Assembly (NCBI RefSeq): GCF_000961885.1
Contig: NZ_JZKH01000002.1
Location: 144,843 to 208,842 of the forward strand
Direction: 5' to 3'
Source: Streptomyces rubellomurinus
GTDB lineage: Bacteria > Actinomycetota > Actinomycetes > Streptomycetales > Streptomycetaceae
Length of the DNA: 64,000 bases
Shown: piece by piece, positions 61,846-64,000 of the stretch
Layout of the letters: the number at the start of each line of letters is the position of its first letter
Position numbering within the stretch: position 1 is the first letter of the stretch
Notes under the pieces: model-generated
What the model was told of the DNA's origin: nothing
Seen by the model: the letters and a program-made list of their open reading frames with translations, nothing else
Databases searched by the model: none
Made by a program: the position numbers and the translations under genes

Positions 61846-63582
61846 CTACGGCCGCCAGGTGTCGTTCAGCGTCACCGTGCCCGAGCCGGGCACCGTCGCC
61901 GTCCGGTTGGCCCCGGACTCCCAGGTGACCGCGCCGCTCGCGTCCTTGCGCACGTACTTGTACTGGAAGGCGGTGCCGGGCGGCAGCGAGAGCGCCAGCG
62001 ACCAGACCGGGTAGCCGGACGAGGACAGCGGCAGCGCCTTCGCCGGGTCCCAGCCGCCGAGCGCGGGGACGTCGCCGACCACGTAGATGTTCTGGCCGAG
62101 CGAGGTGGTCGCGTTGACGTTGAACGAGGCGCCGGAGACCGTCGCCCCGGGCTGGACGTACAGCGCGACCGCGTCGCCCGCCCCCACCATCGCGGTGAAC
62201 TGCCCGTTGGCTCCGACCTGGTACGTCGGGCCGGTGCAGCCGCCGCCCGGCTGCGGGTCGCCGTGCTGGACGTCGCAGTAGGTGCCGGCCGGCAGCGCGG
62301 TCTGGAAGGTCTGGGTGATCGCGCCGCTCTCGTGGTTGATCGCGACGTAGCCCCGGTTGCCGCGCCCGAAGGCGATCGCGTTGTTGCCGTTGGACCACCA
62401 GTCGGTCACCCCGGTGCCCGCGACGGCGTTGCGGAAGCCGACCATGTTGGCGATCTGCCGCCAGGCGTGGGTGCAGTTCCAGCCGTCCTGGTAGCAGGCG
62501 TTGACGGTGCCGCCGTTCGGCGGGCCGTCGTCCTTGTTCGTGAAGCCGTAGCCCGAGTAGACGTTGGGCGAGCCGTACGTCGAGGCCAGCAGGAAGACGT
62601 TGGCCAGCGTGTAGGTGTTGCCGTAGGTGTAGTTGAGCGTGGAGCCGTTGCGCTCGGTGTCCCAGTTGTCGACGAAGCTGCGGGCCTGGTTGCTCGGCAG
62701 GTAGCCCCAGGAGGCGCCCCAGCCGTTGAGGTTGGCGAGCTTGTCGCCGGTGAAGATCCGCTTGAGGTCGGTGCCGACCCGGAACTCGTCGACGTCGCCG
62801 TTGCCGGTGTACTCGGTGGGCTGGATCGGCTCGCCGGCGCCGTAGATGACCTCCTGCACCCAGTAGGCGTTCGGGTTGGCCATCCTGGCCTTGATCGCGG
62901 CGAGGTCGCCGGCGGCGATGTGCTTGGCGGCGTCGATCCGGTAGCCGTCGACGCCGAGCGAGCCGAGGTCGTCGAGGTAGTGCGCGATGGTGCTCTGGAC
63001 CTTCGCGCTGCCGGTGTCCAGGTCGGCGAGGTTGACCAGTTCGCAGGTCTGCACGTTGGTGCGGTCCTGGTAGTTGGTGATCGGCTGCCGACAGGCGTGG
63101 AAGTCCTGGTCCTGGTACGTGCCGGGGTAGTTGTACTTGGTGTACGCCGTGCCGCCGGTGCCCGTCCCGGAGCCGGCCGACATGTGGTTGACCACCGCGT
63201 CGGCGATCACCTTGACACCGGCCGCGTGGCAGGTGTCGACCATGTTCTTGAACGAGGTGCGGTCGCCCAGCCGTCCGGCGATCTGGTAACCGACCGGCTG
63301 GTAGGAGGTCCACCACTGCGGGCCCTGGATGTGCTCCTGCGGCGGCGAGACCTCGACGAAGCCGTAGCCCTTGGGGCCGAGGGTGGAGGTGCAGGCCTGC
63401 GCGACGGAGTCGAAGCGCCACTCGAAGAGGGTGGCGGTGACGTCCTTGCCGTTGTTCGCGGGCGGGGCGGCCTGGGCGGCGGGGGCGGCGATGCCCGCGG
63501 TGAGCGAGAGCGCGAGCGCCGCCGAGGCGGTGAGCGCGCCGGCCAGGCGGGCAGGCCGGCGCGTGGGGGCGGTGGTGACCAC
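61846..63582 (-). CDS. Secreted alpha-amylase (GH13) with starch-binding domain
   Basis: The 578-residue protein starts with a Sec-type signal peptide ([20 protein letters not shown], cleavage near AQA). The GH13 catalytic domain follows: [19 protein letters not shown] (nucleophile Asp), WVQEVIYG (acid/base Glu) and [10 protein letters not shown] (third acidic residue). A C-terminal CBM20 starch-binding domain ([20 protein letters not shown] and [10 protein letters not shown]) ends the protein. It hydrolyses starch outside the cell. GTG 63582 has GGAGA upstream. The upstream operators (63624-63711) suggest maltose/MalR-type control. Confidence 0.93.
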   Translation of the reverse strand: MVTTAPTRRPARLAGALTASAALALSLTAGIAAPAAQAAPPANNGKDVTATLFEWRFDSVAQACTSTLGPKGYGFVEVSPPQEHIQGPQWWTSYQPVGYQIAGRLGDRTSFKNMVDTCHAAGVKVIADAVVNHMSAGSGTGTGGTAYTKYNYPGTYQDQDFHACRQPITNYQDRTNVQTCELVNLADLDTGSAKVQSTIAHYLDDLGSLGVDGYRIDAAKHIAAGDLAAIKARMANPNAYWVQEVIYGAGEPIQPTEYTGNGDVDEFRVGTDLKRIFTGDKLANLNGWGASWGYLPSNQARSFVDNWDTERNGSTLNYTYGNTYTLANVFLLASTYGSPNVYSGYGFTNKDDGPPNGGTVNACYQDGWNCTHAWRQIANMVGFRNAVAGTGVTDWWSNGNNAIAFGRGNRGYVAINHESGAITQTFQTALPAGTYCDVQHGDPQPGGGCTGPTYQVGANGQFTAMVGAGDAVALYVQPGATVSGASFNVNATTSLGQNIYVVGDVPALGGWDPAKALPLSSSGYPVWSLALSLPPGTAFQYKYVRKDASGAVTWESGANRTATVPGSGTVTLNDTWRP

Positions 63583-63623
63583 ATCGTCTCCATGGGGGTG
63601 GCTGGGGTGGGGGCAGCCGTTCT

Positions 63624-63660
63624 CTGCAGGAAGTTTCTGTAACTTGCCGGAAACTTGCAG
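63624..63660 (-). promoter_or_regulatory. MalR/Reg1-type direct-repeat operator of the amylase gene
   Basis: Three copies of a GAAACTT/CAAGTTTC-type repeat (visible as GGAAGTTTC, AACTTGC and GGAAACTTGCAG) lie 42-78 bases upstream of the GTG. Similar repeats control streptomycete amylase genes through MalR/Reg1. Confidence 0.6.
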
Positions 63661-63701
63661 CGAACCTAGAGGCGCCGGGACACACCGTCAAGGTCAAGGG
63701 C

Positions 63702-63711
63702 GAAACGTTTC
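63702..63711. promoter_or_regulatory. LacI-type palindrome GAAACGTTTC
   Basis: A perfect 10-bp palindrome with central CpG, typical of LacI/MalR family operators, 120 bases upstream of the amylase start. Confidence 0.5.
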
Positions 63712-63745
63712 CGCTTCGTGCCCGACCGCCCCGCACGGCAGGGCA

Positions 63746-63786
63746 CACGACAGGACAGGAGACAGGACGCACGACAGGACAGGAGA
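63746..63786. repeat. 17-bp direct repeat
   Basis: CACGACAGGACAGGAGA occurs at 63746-63762 and 63770-63786, period 24, in noncoding DNA between the amylase gene and the terminator at 63796. Confidence 0.85.
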
Positions 63787-63795
63787 ACACGACAA

Positions 63796-63823
63796 GGGCC
63801 CGGCGGCCGTAGCCGCCGGGCCC
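63796..63823 (-). terminator. Terminator hairpin of the partial gene
   Basis: A perfect 12-bp inverted repeat (63796-63807 and 63812-63823, four-base loop) lies downstream of the stop codon of the partial CDS at 63869. Confidence 0.8.
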
Positions 63824-63868
63824 CTCACCTGTCCTGGTTCACCGGTCCCTCAGGGAGCCGGTGCGACC

Positions 63869-64000
63869 TCAGCTGGTCTGGATGGAGGTGTCGTCGATCA
63901 CGAAGCTCGTCTGCAGCGAGGAGTCCTCGACGCCGTTGAACTTCAGGGTGACCGTCTGGCCCGCGTAGGCCGACAGGTCGAAGGTGCGCTGCTGGTAGCC
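63869..64000 (-). CDS. 3' end of a gene for a probable secreted protein (partial)
   Basis: Forty-three codons remain, reading [20 protein letters not shown] ... [12 protein letters not shown] and a stop. This looks like the C-terminal beta-sandwich end of a secreted protease or similar exoenzyme. The rest lies outside the window, so the family cannot be named with confidence. Confidence 0.6.
   Translation of the reverse strand, partial: GYQQRTFDLSAYAGQTVTLKFNGVEDSSLQTSFVIDDTSIQTS

Overview
The window comes from a very GC-rich actinomycete, almost certainly a streptomycete (Streptomyces or Kitasatospora). Evidence: strong third-position G/C bias, many GTG starts, translationally coupled overlaps, and the gene order around nadA, pspA, pepA-lpdA-sucB, lipB-lipA and glnA, which is the conserved core-chromosome order of that family. 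There are no tRNA, rRNA or CRISPR loci.

Positions 1-35577 are mostly core metabolism. They hold erpA (Fe-S insertion), an acetyltransferase, a PLP decarboxylase with an Lrp-type regulator, nadA behind a palindromic operator candidate, and the PspAA/PspA pair. These are followed by a cobalamin lower-ligand block (cobU, cobT, cobS), leucyl aminopeptidase, and the E3 and E2 components of 2-oxoacid dehydrogenases. Next come oxidoreductases, a CPA-type antiporter preceded by a repetitive leader ORF, and an NsdA-like regulator. A 3-hydroxybutyrate dehydrogenase / MHS transporter / PucR-type activator locus has two matching operator-promoter modules. The block ends with lipB, lipA, their small membrane-protein neighbours, and glnA with a complete GlnR box. 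The lipoate genes feed the lipoyl domains of sucB and other complexes.

Positions 35578-44730 are an accessory island inserted at the 3' end of glnA. It is bounded by two imperfect direct repeats of about 100 bp that include the last codons of glnA and its terminator hairpin. Inside are gene debris, an OLD-family ATPase/TOPRIM gene broken by an in-frame TAA, a membrane KTSC protein and a broken AIPR-like gene. The intact part is a tightly coupled vWA - PP2C phosphatase - protein kinase operon divergent from a four-TM SLATT-like gene. This is the best candidate for an uncharacterised defence or stress-signalling system. No integrase is visible.

Positions 44847-52842 are an eight-gene minus-strand biosynthetic operon: P450, acyl-CoA dehydrogenase, BioF2-like acyltransferase, SRPBCC cyclase, class III aminotransferase, ACP, ketosynthase and thioester-reductase-like SDR. 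It looks like a small cluster making an amine from a carrier-bound acyl chain. A membrane SpoIIE-type phosphatase and a second P450 follow.

Positions 55592-64000 return to scattered genes: an ArsC-like protein, a flavin-binding PPOX protein, DUF1697, a DUF1707-FHA protein, DUF1152, a hemerythrin-like protein and a lipoprotein esterase. The last are a secreted alpha-amylase with MalR/LacI-type operator candidates and the 3' end of a secreted protein gene cut by the window edge.
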